DNA of 64,000 bases, taken from positions 1 to 64,000 of the forward strand of contig NZ_WHZU01000004.1 in assembly GCF_010667655.1 (NCBI RefSeq). The letters run 5' to 3'. Under the pieces are notes generated by a model. That model was not told where the DNA came from and did no database searches. It saw only the letters and a list, made by a program, of their open reading frames with translations. The stretch is from Bifidobacterium saimiriisciurei. Its GTDB lineage: Bacteria; Actinomycetota; Actinomycetes; Actinomycetales; Bifidobacteriaceae. Below are positions 24,858 to 32,838 of this stretch, in pieces (position 1 is the first letter of the stretch; the number at the start of each line of letters is the position of its first letter). A program made the translations under genes and the position numbers.

Positions 24858-26516
24858 CTACCGGCGCAGAATCGAGCCGTTGCCGTTGCCGTTGCCGTTG
24901 CGGGCTTCGCATCGCCAGAGCGTGCGGATGCCGGCGTCCCGCAGGAACGCACGATTATGCGAGACGACGATGACGGCGCCGGGGAACGTGGCCAGAGCCT
25001 TTGCCAGGGCCTGTTGCGAATGCAGGTCCAGATGGTTCGTCGGCTCGTCCAGCATGATAAGATGCGGATGGCTTCTCGTTCCCAGACACAGCAGCAGCTT
25101 GCGCAGTTCGCCTGGGGAGGGGACGCCGCCGGCCAGCAGACGATCGGGGTCGGCATTCAGCTGGGCATAGGCACCGAGCGTGAGCGAGCGTCCGGCGTCG
25201 TCAAGGTCATTCAATCGCCGCAGCGCATCCTGTGCGTCGGCGGCCGTGGTGTTCTGTGATATCGACAACGTCGGAACCGGCGGAAGGACATCGTGAAGCC
25301 GCCGTAACAGCGTTCGGCACAGCGTCGACTTTCCGCTGCCGTTCACGCCGACGATGCCGATGTGGTCGTGTGGCCCCACACTGAGCGCGGGAATGGCCAG
25401 ACCGGGGACCGGATCCTCGGCGAGGAAGCGGCCGCCGTGGCCGGAAGCCCTGTCATTGCCGTCCATGCGGCCGTCCGCGCCGATACGGGGTTCCACGGTG
25501 TCGCCGCCGTATCGAATCAGTCCCTCCTCCAGCCTCACCAACTGCGGTCGATGACTTGCCTCGGCATCCATCCAGATGTCGCCGTCATAGCGTTTCGCCG
25601 CGGTCGCCACGGCCTCCGTGCGCCTTCGCGCCGCATCCGTTCGGGATGCGATTCGCGCACTCGCCGCGCCGGCGCTGCCGTCGGTGCTCAGCGATTTGTG
25701 CAGCTTCAGCAGATTGCGTGCGTCATGGTCCCTCCGGTTTACGCCGGCGCCCACGGCGCGCGCCCTTGTGGCCGCCAACGCCGCCTCATGCCTGCGCTGC
25801 GCGGCCACGTCGGCCAATCGTGACGCCTCGTGCCGGGACCGCTGCAGCGCCGCGTCCGCCGAGCGCCGGTCGTTTTCCGCCGTCGCGTTGGCCTGGCTGT
25901 AGTTTCCCGGTCGGGTTCTCACCACGGTGACGTTACGGCCGTGCACATGGTCGCGTTCGAAGAACACGCATCGTGTGGCCAGTCGGTCGATGAAGTCGAC
26001 GTCATGCGAGACGACGATGCCGATGCCACGGAAATCTTGCAACGCCGAAACGATGCGCGTGGCGACGGCCTCATCCACATGATTCGTGGGTTCGTCGAGC
26101 ATCAGTACGTCGGGGCGTTTCGCCAGTGCACAGGCGATCTGCAATCGTTTGGCCTCGCCACCGGAAAGTTCGTCGTACCGCCATGGCCAGTCGTCGCCGA
26201 TGCCGAGATCGCGTCGGACACGCATCGTCTCCGGTGACCAATCCGCGGCGAAATCGTCGAGGTCGTCCGGCCGCTCGTCGGTGTTCTGCGGACAGTACCC
26301 GACGATCGGCGTGCCGGGGGAGGGGCTTACCGTACCGGCATCCGGTCGGAGCCAACCCATGGCGATACGCAGCAGCGTGGTCTTGCCGATGCCGTTGTCG
26401 CCGAGGACCGCCGTCCACCCTCGCGGAAACGTTGCCGACACGTTCTCGAACAGCGGTTCCGTCGCCTCCGGCGGGGTGTAGGTGATGTGCGCAAGCGTGA
26501 GTGTTGATAGGGGCAT
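24858..26516 (-). CDS. ABC-F family ATP-binding protein
   Basis: This 552-residue protein has two ATPase domains and no membrane segments, as in ABC-F translation factors and antibiotic-target protection proteins. Domain 1 has Walker A GDNGIGKTT, signature LSGGE and Walker B DVLMLDEPTNHVDE. A charged coiled linker of about 90 residues follows (near 215-310). Domain 2 has Walker A GVNGSGKST, a degenerate signature PSPGELRK and LIMLDEPTNHLDL. The C-terminus ends in four Asn-Gly pairs encoded by a CCGTTG-type hexamer repeat (about 24880-24905). Ribosome protection versus housekeeping function cannot be separated. GGAGAACCG precedes the ATG on the minus strand. Confidence 0.86.
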   Translation of the reverse strand: MPLSTLTLAHITYTPPEATEPLFENVSATFPRGWTAVLGDNGIGKTTLLRIAMGWLRPDAGTVSPSPGTPIVGYCPQNTDERPDDLDDFAADWSPETMRVRRDLGIGDDWPWRYDELSGGEAKRLQIACALAKRPDVLMLDEPTNHVDEAVATRIVSALQDFRGIGIVVSHDVDFIDRLATRCVFFERDHVHGRNVTVVRTRPGNYSQANATAENDRRSADAALQRSRHEASRLADVAAQRRHEAALAATRARAVGAGVNRRDHDARNLLKLHKSLSTDGSAGAASARIASRTDAARRRTEAVATAAKRYDGDIWMDAEASHRPQLVRLEEGLIRYGGDTVEPRIGADGRMDGNDRASGHGGRFLAEDPVPGLAIPALSVGPHDHIGIVGVNGSGKSTLCRTLLRRLHDVLPPVPTLSISQNTTAADAQDALRRLNDLDDAGRSLTLGAYAQLNADPDRLLAGGVPSPGELRKLLLCLGTRSHPHLIMLDEPTNHLDLHSQQALAKALATFPGAVIVVSHNRAFLRDAGIRTLWRCEARNGNGNGNGSILRR

Positions 26517-26816
26517 GACGGTTCTCCTTTTCGATTCGTTTCAACTGCATACGACGATGTATGGCGGAGAATGCGAAACGTCATGCATGAATGCCGGCGT
26601 CTTTCGGTGACGTCGGTGATTCGGGAAATCGAAGGATTCAAGGCAATGCCGTGGCCGTGATCGAAAACGACGGGGTATGCCGCGATAGCCAGCATGACGG
26701 GGCGCGACGGCGCAGTCGGCCGTCACATTCCGCATTGTCCGCTGTCTATCGGGAAATCAATTCGAAAAAACTCCTTCATATGGATTCCCTGGCATATCGG
26801 GAACCCGTGAAACATT

Positions 26817-26849
26817 CGACGGCAAGCATAATACCTTTGCCTGCCGTCG
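26817..26849 (-). terminator. Hairpin downstream of the cysteine-rich membrane protein gene
   Basis: CGACGGCAAGC pairs with GCCTGCCGTCG with one mismatch around an 11-base loop, 24 bases past the stop at 26873. There is no T run. The rest of the 356-base gap 26517-26872 should hold the ABC-F promoter; nothing else is evident. Confidence 0.45.
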
Positions 26850-26872
26850 TGCAAATCGGTATGGCGGGCGGC

Positions 26873-27379
26873 CTATAGCTCGCGCTGCATGGGGCCGTGC
26901 CAGGAGACGTTGGGGCACATGATGTCGTTGCCGTGAAGGCCTCCGAGACGCACGCAGTCGTCGCAGCGTGCGACGAAGCAGTACGGGCACAGGTAGTGGC
27001 AGTCCTTGCAAGCCACCTTCTTGCAGTCCACGCAGCGTACGTAGAAGCGGTCGTCCTTGTGAACGTATTTGTGGCAGACGCAGCAGGTGTCGATGATGCC
27101 CTGCTCGTTGAAGGCGAACCAGGTGTGCTGCTTGATCCACCCTGCATACCTGGATTCCTTGGGGGCCATCACGACGGTGTTCGGCGGTGCGTTGCGAAGA
27201 TCGCGGCCGGGGGCGTACGGGATGATTGGGCTGTTCATCAGGACGCTGTCTGGAATGGTGCGGGTGGTGCCTTGGCCTGTCGACTGGTCGGCCGGCTTGC
27301 GTTCGTTCTTTCGCTTCGTCATCTTGACGGCCATGAAGATGCAGAACGCGATGAACGCGAGCATGAGGATGAGAACCAT
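26873..27379 (-). CDS. Small membrane protein with cysteine-rich zinc-ribbon/RING-like tail
   Basis: This 168-residue protein starts with one hydrophobic helix (MVLILMLAFIAFCIFMAV), then a basic stop-transfer (KMTKRKNERK), a polar linker and a C-terminal domain with paired cysteines and histidines from about residue 96: CCVCHKYVHKDD, VRCVDCKKVACKDC, CPYCFVARCDDC. The spacing suggests two or more zinc sites, as in treble-clef or RING-like folds. The function is unknown. AAGGAA with good spacing supports the start at 27379; an in-frame upstream ATG at 27454 lies inside the hairpin region and is rejected. It sits just left of the integrated element. Confidence 0.7.
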   Translation of the reverse strand: MVLILMLAFIAFCIFMAVKMTKRKNERKPADQSTGQGTTRTIPDSVLMNSPIIPYAPGRDLRNAPPNTVVMAPKESRYAGWIKQHTWFAFNEQGIIDTCCVCHKYVHKDDRFYVRCVDCKKVACKDCHYLCPYCFVARCDDCVRLGGLHGNDIMCPNVSWHGPMQREL

Positions 27380-27433
27380 GATGGGGTTTCCTTGGTGGTT
27401 GATGAATATCGAGGGAGACGGTCGTGGAAAACG

Positions 27434-27473
27434 AATAGGCCGTTCATCCGGCATTGCGGATGAACGGCCTATT
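27434..27473 (-). terminator. 17-bp hairpin, likely the displaced glnA terminator
   Basis: AATAGGCCGTTCATCCG pairs perfectly with its complement at 27457-27473 around a 6-base loop. On the minus strand CGTTTTCC follows. If the mobile element were absent, this hairpin would lie shortly after the glnA stop on the same strand, so it may be the original glnA terminator. That reading is inferred. Confidence 0.55.
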
Positions 27474-27604
27474 GACTACCTACTGACTGCCCCTAATGAC
27501 GGAATCGCCGCATACTGCAACGATTCCGAGGGTGATCGATCAGATGTGGTATCCAAAAATACCGGGTGTGGCGCATCGTTGCAATTGTGCCGATTTTGCG
27601 CAGA

Positions 27605-27616
27605 ATTCCAACGTTT
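27605..27616. other. Candidate left attachment site (attL core)
   Basis: ATTCCAACGTTT occurs here and at 45516-45527 in direct orientation, just outside the integrase and excisionase-like genes. Between each copy and the element interior lie GACTCCCA/TGGGAGTC repeats (27659-27695 and 45475-45497, both with TTTGACTCCCAC), which look like integrase arm-binding sites. The 334-base gap 27380-27713 holds this site, the hairpin at 27434 and the start of the element. Confidence 0.55.
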
Positions 27617-27713
27617 TTAAGGCTTTTTCCGGGGTGTGTAAGGAGTCCTCAGGAGTCGCTGGGAGTCGTGATTTGTCTCCCACTTTGACTCCCACGAGAT
27701 TGCGGTTTTAGCT

Positions 27714-29090
27714 ATGGTCGAATTCATGAGCAATCGATTTACCGTCTACAAAGATGGGGGCCAGTATCGGGCCTCATTCGAAATAGAACCAGACCCGGCC
27801 ACAGGCGACCGTCGGTTCATCAAACGTCGCGGCCGGACCAAGACGGAGGCGCGCGAGCGTTTGGCCGAAGCGGTCAAGGAGTATGAGGCCACGGGGCATG
27901 TTTCGGACAGTCGTAACGTGCCTACGTTGGGAGAGTGGCTTGACCAGTGGCTCGAAGATATCGCCAAGCCGCGGCTGCGCCCAAGCACTTTTGCGACATA
28001 TCAGTCTGTGGTGAAGGCTAATGTCAAGCCGGCTATTGGGGCCGTGAAGATCGACGCGCTGGCTCCGAAGCACTTCAGGATGCTTGAACGCTACATCACT
28101 AAGGGTGACAAGTCTGCAACACCGCCGCGTAAGCCCAAAAGTTCTGCAACGGCGTCATCTGCGTGGCGGACTCTGCATGCGGCGCTGGATGATGCGGTAA
28201 AGGAAGGGTTGATAGCATCCAACCCTTGTGACCGGGCCGATTCCCCGAGGGTTATCTACAATTCTCGTTCAACCATGACGCCCGCACAGGCCGGTCGGAT
28301 GATCGCTGCCGAGGAGGATGCGATGTGGCATTTGATGTGGCGTCTCGCGTTCGAGACGGGGATGCGGCAGGGTGAGCGCTTCGGCCTGACGCCCTCCGAA
28401 ATAAGGACCATCGACGGACGTCCGTGCATCGTGGTCGAGCAGCAGCTAAAAACCTACGCTGGCGTAGACGTGGAGGATATTCCTGCGTTCCTAAATGCCC
28501 GGCATGTCAGCGGGAGCGCCTATCTTGTGCCGCCGAAGACGAACTCAGGCCGACGGGTCATCCCGATCTCGGAATCGCTGCACAATGAGCTGACGGCGTA
28601 CATGTCCGGCCGCAGGGGTCTGAAGCCGGATGAGCTCATCTTCGTGCAACGCAAAGGCAAGGCCAAGGGAGCTCCGCTGACACGGATGATAGAAGAGCGT
28701 GCATGGTCGGCGGCGTTGGAGCATGCGGGCATTGAAGGTCATTATGTGCCGCACTCGGCCCGGCACACGGCAGCAACAGCGATGGCGCAGCTGGGTATGA
28801 CGGATAACGCCCGAAAGCTCGTCATGGGGCACAGTTCTGCCGATGTCACTAACAACATCTACACGCATCTCGGTGTTGAAGACATCGCTCAGGCGTCATC
28901 GGGTGTCTCTGACCTCATCGAGCGCGGGGTCGCGCAGCCCAGCGCGAGCAAACAGGTGGGGGATTCCTTCCAAGATCTAGTGGGTACGTTCGCGGCGATG
29001 TTGCCGCAGCTGAGTGAGGATCAGAAGAACGTCTTTCGCGCGATGCTTGGTATCCCGCTGGGGCCGGTCGTCGTGGATTCGGCTGCATGA
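27714..29090 (+). CDS. int: Tyrosine-family integrase
   Basis: This 458-residue phage/ICE-type integrase has an N-terminal arm-binding domain (YRASFEIEPDPATGDRRFIK), a SAM-like core-binding domain (TLGEWLDQWLEDIAKPRLRP) and the catalytic domain with Arg218 in GMRQGE, His347-Arg350 in HSARHTAAT, MGHSS and nucleophile Tyr383 in NNIYTHLG. All catalytic residues are present. It points into the element from its left end. No good ribosome site precedes either ATG at 27714 or the alternative at 27726, so the start is uncertain. A C-terminal extension of about 60 residues is unassigned. Confidence 0.92.
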   Translation: MVEFMSNRFTVYKDGGQYRASFEIEPDPATGDRRFIKRRGRTKTEARERLAEAVKEYEATGHVSDSRNVPTLGEWLDQWLEDIAKPRLRPSTFATYQSVVKANVKPAIGAVKIDALAPKHFRMLERYITKGDKSATPPRKPKSSATASSAWRTLHAALDDAVKEGLIASNPCDRADSPRVIYNSRSTMTPAQAGRMIAAEEDAMWHLMWRLAFETGMRQGERFGLTPSEIRTIDGRPCIVVEQQLKTYAGVDVEDIPAFLNARHVSGSAYLVPPKTNSGRRVIPISESLHNELTAYMSGRRGLKPDELIFVQRKGKAKGAPLTRMIEERAWSAALEHAGIEGHYVPHSARHTAATAMAQLGMTDNARKLVMGHSSADVTNNIYTHLGVEDIAQASSGVSDLIERGVAQPSASKQVGDSFQDLVGTFAAMLPQLSEDQKNVFRAMLGIPLGPVVVDSAA

Positions 29091-29260
29091 TTCCGTGATA
29101 CTGCCAGCGCATGTGAGTGTGACACGCCGAGTTGCCGATGCGGTGACGATATGCTAATTATACAAATGGTTCTTTTTTGAATCCCCGGCGCACGCGGGTC
29201 GGTCTACCTCTTGGAGGTGTGACGGCGGCGTCAAGCCCCAGTGGAGGGCGCGTATCGACA

Positions 29261-29406
29261 GTATCGATATCGATACGTTCCGTAGTTTTCGGGCGGAGAA
29301 CGACAGGCGAAGCCATATCCATACGGTTTGGACATTGGCGAGCGTCATGTTTTAGTTCAAGAAAGTCGCTCGAAACGTGATAATATCCCTAACTCGCGAT
29401 CGCGAG
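29261..29406. promoter_or_regulatory. Two perfect palindromes upstream of the replication gene
   Basis: The 408-base gap 29091-29498 contains no gene. GTATCGATATCGATAC at 29261-29276 is a perfect 16-bp palindrome, preceded by a partial copy GTATCGACA. CTCGCGATCGCGAG at 29393-29406 is a perfect 14-bp palindrome 93 bases before the replication gene. They could be operators or part of a replication origin. Confidence 0.45.
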
Positions 29407-29498
29407 AATAAAACCACATTCGTGCGTGGTGACGCACGGATTGCAATGCTGCGCAATCTCCTGCACGTCATCACTTCCTCGGCTGGGGAGGTGATCAA

Positions 29499-31412
29499 AT
29501 GACCGACGACAGGGGCGTTGTGACGCCCATCGATGACCTCGATGAGGCGGAGTCTACGTTTGACCGTCAACTCGGCGAGCCCGATTTCACCGATGTGCCG
29601 TCGAACAAGACCGAAGCGCCGGCCAAGGAGCCCATCTCGATGGACACGATCGTCCGCGAGGAGACGAACGCCGCAATCAAGGCCGCCAAGCGGACGGCCC
29701 ATGATGACAGCACGCCGCTAGGTGTTGCTCGGGGTGCCGCGATCGACGCGGTGCGCCGCATCTCCGAACGCGTTGACGAGGCGATGAAGGCCGATGGCGG
29801 GCGCGGACGACGCAAGAGCGTGATCGACCCGCCGACTCCGTGGACGGCAGCACAGTGCGCGGCGCGGCTCATGCCGCTCGGCAAGATCCTGCTCGACGGC
29901 GTGAAGGAAACGGACTACGTTGCAATCGTCTCATACAGCGACAAAAGCGGGCTCTACGAGCTTCTCGATGTGGACGGGCTGGCAGTTTCGTTCAATGCGA
30001 CGGCGAACGGGAGTTGGCGTCGTGACTTCGAATGCAATCTTAGAGTGGCGTGTAAGCAGCTGCACCGGGAGACGGACGATGACCTGATTCCGGTCAACAA
30101 CGGGATCGTTCGATATTCGACCGGTAAATTCATGCCGTTCAGTCCGGACCACGTGTTCCTTGGCAAATCACCAGCCAACTGGACGGACCCGTCAACACCG
30201 CCACCCGAGCCGGTGCTTGGCGGGATCGCCAACAGCGGCCAGAGCAAGAATATCCTGGCGGGAAGTGTGTTCGACAATTTCTCGAAGGACCCGGACGTCA
30301 GGCGCTTTCTGAAGGACATCTGCGTGATGGCGTTGAGGCCTCGGAAGAAGTGGGGTATCGCGCCGGTTCTGTTTGGTGAAGGCAGCACAGGCAAGTCTAC
30401 CTTCATGCGCTGGCTCGCGGATCTCGTCGGCAAGACGAACTCAACGAGCGCGCAGCTATCCACCATGACCACCAGATTCGGATTGATGCATTTGATCGAC
30501 AAGACGTTGGCGGTCAGCGACGACGAAAGCGGCACCTACATCGACGACTCGGGACAGTTGAAATCCTTGGTGTCAGGCGACACGGTGTACATGGACCGGA
30601 AGAACAAGAAACAAATCGGCTGCCAGCTGCACTGCATGGTCATCGTCGGCACGAACTCGTACCCCAAGTTCAAGGACAAGTCGTCCGGAATCTGGCGACG
30701 GTTCCCCGTGGTTCCGTTCGACAACATCGTGCGACCTGAAGATCGCGTGCCGAACCTCGGTCAACTGCTTGCTCAGCAGGAGGTACGTGATTGGTTCCTG
30801 TATCACCTCTTGTACGAGCACCCCAAGGTTACCGGCGTGGTGCTGCCTGACGCGGTGAAGAAGGCTAACGCGGAGTTCCGCGAGGCCATCGACCCGGTGA
30901 GTGCGTTCTGGAGTGAATACCGGGACGCGTTCACGCGCGATTTTCTTCCACTTCCGATGCTGTGGGCAGCTTTCAAGGTTTGGTACGTCCGGGAGTTCGG
31001 CAGCCTGGGCAAGATCAAGAACGCCCGCAGCTTCTACATCCAGCTGCATTCCGTACTACTGCGTGAGATGGGCGACCCGGAGATCTCCGACAGGTTGAAG
31101 TGGGTCGAAACATCCGGCAAGGTCAGTGTTCTGGCATGGACCGTTGACACTGAAGATGCGATTGCCGACCTCGCCAGTGAGGAACGCTACAACAAGCCAC
31201 GCAACAACCAGATGATCGTGTCGCCGTCTAGCGGGCAAATTTCTTTCTGGTTGTCGCCCAATGACGCGCTGTGGCAGCCGATTAGGTGCAGAGGGCTGAT
31301 ACGCAAGTCCTTCTTCGACGAGTACGAGGATCCGAACTCGCCGAAGCACGGCAAGACGCCCCGCGCCCTCAACGGTGGGCGCTCACGATATCCCAGCAAC
31401 GGCAGGGGTTGA
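29499..31412 (+). CDS. SF3 helicase / D5-like replication protein
   Basis: This 637-residue protein has an acidic N-terminus and a C-terminal superfamily 3 helicase: Walker A GEGSTGKST at about 293-301, Walker B-like LAVSDDES near 344, and the motif C region MVIVGTNSYPKF near 383, with an arginine finger candidate in GIWRRFPVVPF. This matches plasmid/phage P4-type DNA primase-helicases that unwind and start replication at the element's own origin. Primase catalytic motifs are not obvious in the N-terminal part, so it may be helicase only. GGGGAGGTGATCAA before the ATG is a strong ribosome site. Confidence 0.82.
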   Translation: MTDDRGVVTPIDDLDEAESTFDRQLGEPDFTDVPSNKTEAPAKEPISMDTIVREETNAAIKAAKRTAHDDSTPLGVARGAAIDAVRRISERVDEAMKADGGRGRRKSVIDPPTPWTAAQCAARLMPLGKILLDGVKETDYVAIVSYSDKSGLYELLDVDGLAVSFNATANGSWRRDFECNLRVACKQLHRETDDDLIPVNNGIVRYSTGKFMPFSPDHVFLGKSPANWTDPSTPPPEPVLGGIANSGQSKNILAGSVFDNFSKDPDVRRFLKDICVMALRPRKKWGIAPVLFGEGSTGKSTFMRWLADLVGKTNSTSAQLSTMTTRFGLMHLIDKTLAVSDDESGTYIDDSGQLKSLVSGDTVYMDRKNKKQIGCQLHCMVIVGTNSYPKFKDKSSGIWRRFPVVPFDNIVRPEDRVPNLGQLLAQQEVRDWFLYHLLYEHPKVTGVVLPDAVKKANAEFREAIDPVSAFWSEYRDAFTRDFLPLPMLWAAFKVWYVREFGSLGKIKNARSFYIQLHSVLLREMGDPEISDRLKWVETSGKVSVLAWTVDTEDAIADLASEERYNKPRNNQMIVSPSSGQISFWLSPNDALWQPIRCRGLIRKSFFDEYEDPNSPKHGKTPRALNGGRSRYPSNGRG

Positions 31413-31559
31413 TCGACGCTATATGACCGTGGCGCGGCGTGAATGACGCAGCGCCACGGTTCCAGCCAGACGGATCCGGCGCAACTCGATGCGCCGGATA
31501 CCGTCCTCACCACAACAGACAAACGTGCCGGCGATGAACGCCGGTGTAAGGAGACAACA

Positions 31560-31970
31560 ATGAGCGTGAAAACCCCTAACTACGACAAGAAGATCGCCGC
31601 GCTGCTGGCTCAGGTTGAGGACCTGAAGGAGAAGCGGTCCAAGCGCGAGCACCTGCTCGATCTTGCACCCGAGATCATCGACCTCCTCGACAGCTCCGAG
31701 GCCCGTTATGAGGGAACCGGCGATGAGATCTTGAAGCAACTGATCGCCAGCGTCGAGCGTCTTCGTGAGATCAAACGCGAAGAGCGCAGCGAGAGGGCGA
31801 AGGCCGCCGCTGCGCGGCGCGCCGAGAAAAAGGACAAGGAACGCGCCGACGACTACCCGACGCAGGACGACATGGAACCACAGACGGCATCCGACAGCAC
31901 GGATGGCGACAATGTTGACAGCAACGGTTCCGATGCCCCGGTGCCGTGGGGTGGGTTCATGAGCAACTGA
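31560..31970 (+). CDS. Charged coiled-coil protein of the mobile element
   Basis: This 136-residue protein is unrecognised. It is rich in Lys, Arg and Glu, with a predicted coiled coil over residues 8-95 (KKIAALLAQVEDLKEKRSKR, IKREERSERAKAAAARRAEK), and ends in an acidic, Asp/Ser-rich tail closing with PWGGFMSN. AAGGAGACAACA before the ATG is a strong ribosome site; the frame is open upstream without one. Its position after the replication gene and before mobC suggests an accessory role in replication or mobilization, but no motif proves it. Confidence 0.65.
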   Translation: MSVKTPNYDKKIAALLAQVEDLKEKRSKREHLLDLAPEIIDLLDSSEARYEGTGDEILKQLIASVERLREIKREERSERAKAAAARRAEKKDKERADDYPTQDDMEPQTASDSTDGDNVDSNGSDAPVPWGGFMSN

Positions 31971-31999
31971 CGCTGCCGAACCCGAGCGTGAATACTGAC

Positions 32000-32031
32000 G
32001 GGTGACATTCCGTGAAAACGGGATGTCACCC
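32000..32031 (+). terminator. Hairpin after the rep operon
   Basis: GGGTGACATTCCGT pairs with ACGGGATGTCACCC (one mismatch) around a GAAA tetraloop, 30 bases past the previous stop. The downstream run is only moderately T-rich. Confidence 0.6.
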
Positions 32032-32262
32032 ATCTTGCGTTTTCGGGATGATGATTCAGGTGAGAGTCGTCGAACCGCCGGACGGAAGAGCCACGCGATT
32101 CACGTCTGGCGTTCCAGTGAGTCGTCCACTGGAACTTGTGACGTGCTTCATGCCGCTGAGCACGTGCGTGGCACGTTTGTTGGGGTCGAGGGGAATCCCC
32201 TCGCGAGTGCGATCGGGCGTCCATGACAAATGGCCGCTTGATCGCCTGCTCGCCATATCCAA

Positions 32263-32307
32263 GCATGCGCACTTGCATGCGCAAGAGTATAATGAGAATC
32301 GTTATAC
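32263..32307. promoter_or_regulatory. Repeat and promoter region before the mob genes (oriT candidate)
   Basis: In the 406-base gap 31971-32376, GCATGCGC occurs twice (32263-32270, 32275-32282). A palindromic GTATAATGAGAATCGTTATAC follows at 32287-32307, written here as left arm GTATAA and right arm TTATAC, and contains a TATAAT -10 hexamer. The position just upstream of relaxosome genes is where an oriT would be expected. A near-identical AATGAGAAT-GTTAT motif occurs before the serine recombinase gene. Confidence 0.35.
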
Positions 32308-32376
32308 ATAGGCGCATGGGTCGGCTCACGCAAGGGAGCATGGCGCATGCGATTGAGCTCGGATGGGAGGCGCACT

Positions 32377-32838
32377 ATGGCACGTTCGATGAGTGCCCAG
32401 CGGTCAAGCGCCGGTGCGCGGCGCGAGCCCGCGGACCGGCGTCTGACGGTGCGTTTCCCGCGTCGCCGGTTCGAGCAGCTTGACGTGTTCTCGGGCGGTA
32501 TGCCGCGCGCCAGATTCGTACGCCAGTGCGTCGAGTCGCGCCTCGACGAGCTGCTTGGCGAACCGCATACGCCGGTGGCACAGCCGGCCGAGTGGAGTCC
32601 CTTCGACGACCGCGAGCTCGCCCGGCTCGCGCTGACCGTGAATCGGATCGGAGTGAACTGGAACCAGCTCGTTCGGGCGACCAACGCCGGCAAACCATTG
32701 CCGGCCGGCGCGTTCACGGCTGACGACGTTGCGCGCTTCGGCGAGGTGTGGCGCGACATGCGCCGCATGTTCGCCGATGCTGGCATGCCGCTCGGCTACG
32801 GTGAGTCGGCAGGGCATCGCAGGGGGCGCGTGAAATGA
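32377..32838 (+). CDS. mobC: MobC-like relaxosome accessory protein
   Basis: This 153-residue basic protein has the C-terminal signature of MobC proteins (LTVNRIGVNWNQLVRATNAG), preceded by an Arg-rich ribbon-helix-helix-like part (RRLTVRFPRRRFEQLDVFSG). MobC helps open oriT and positions the relaxase. GGGAGG six bases before the ATG at 32377 sets the start; ATG at 32347 is a weaker choice. Its stop overlaps the mobA start by four bases (ATGA), indicating coupled translation with the relaxase. Confidence 0.78.
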   Translation: MARSMSAQRSSAGARREPADRRLTVRFPRRRFEQLDVFSGGMPRARFVRQCVESRLDELLGEPHTPVAQPAEWSPFDDRELARLALTVNRIGVNWNQLVRATNAGKPLPAGAFTADDVARFGEVWRDMRRMFADAGMPLGYGESAGHRRGRVK

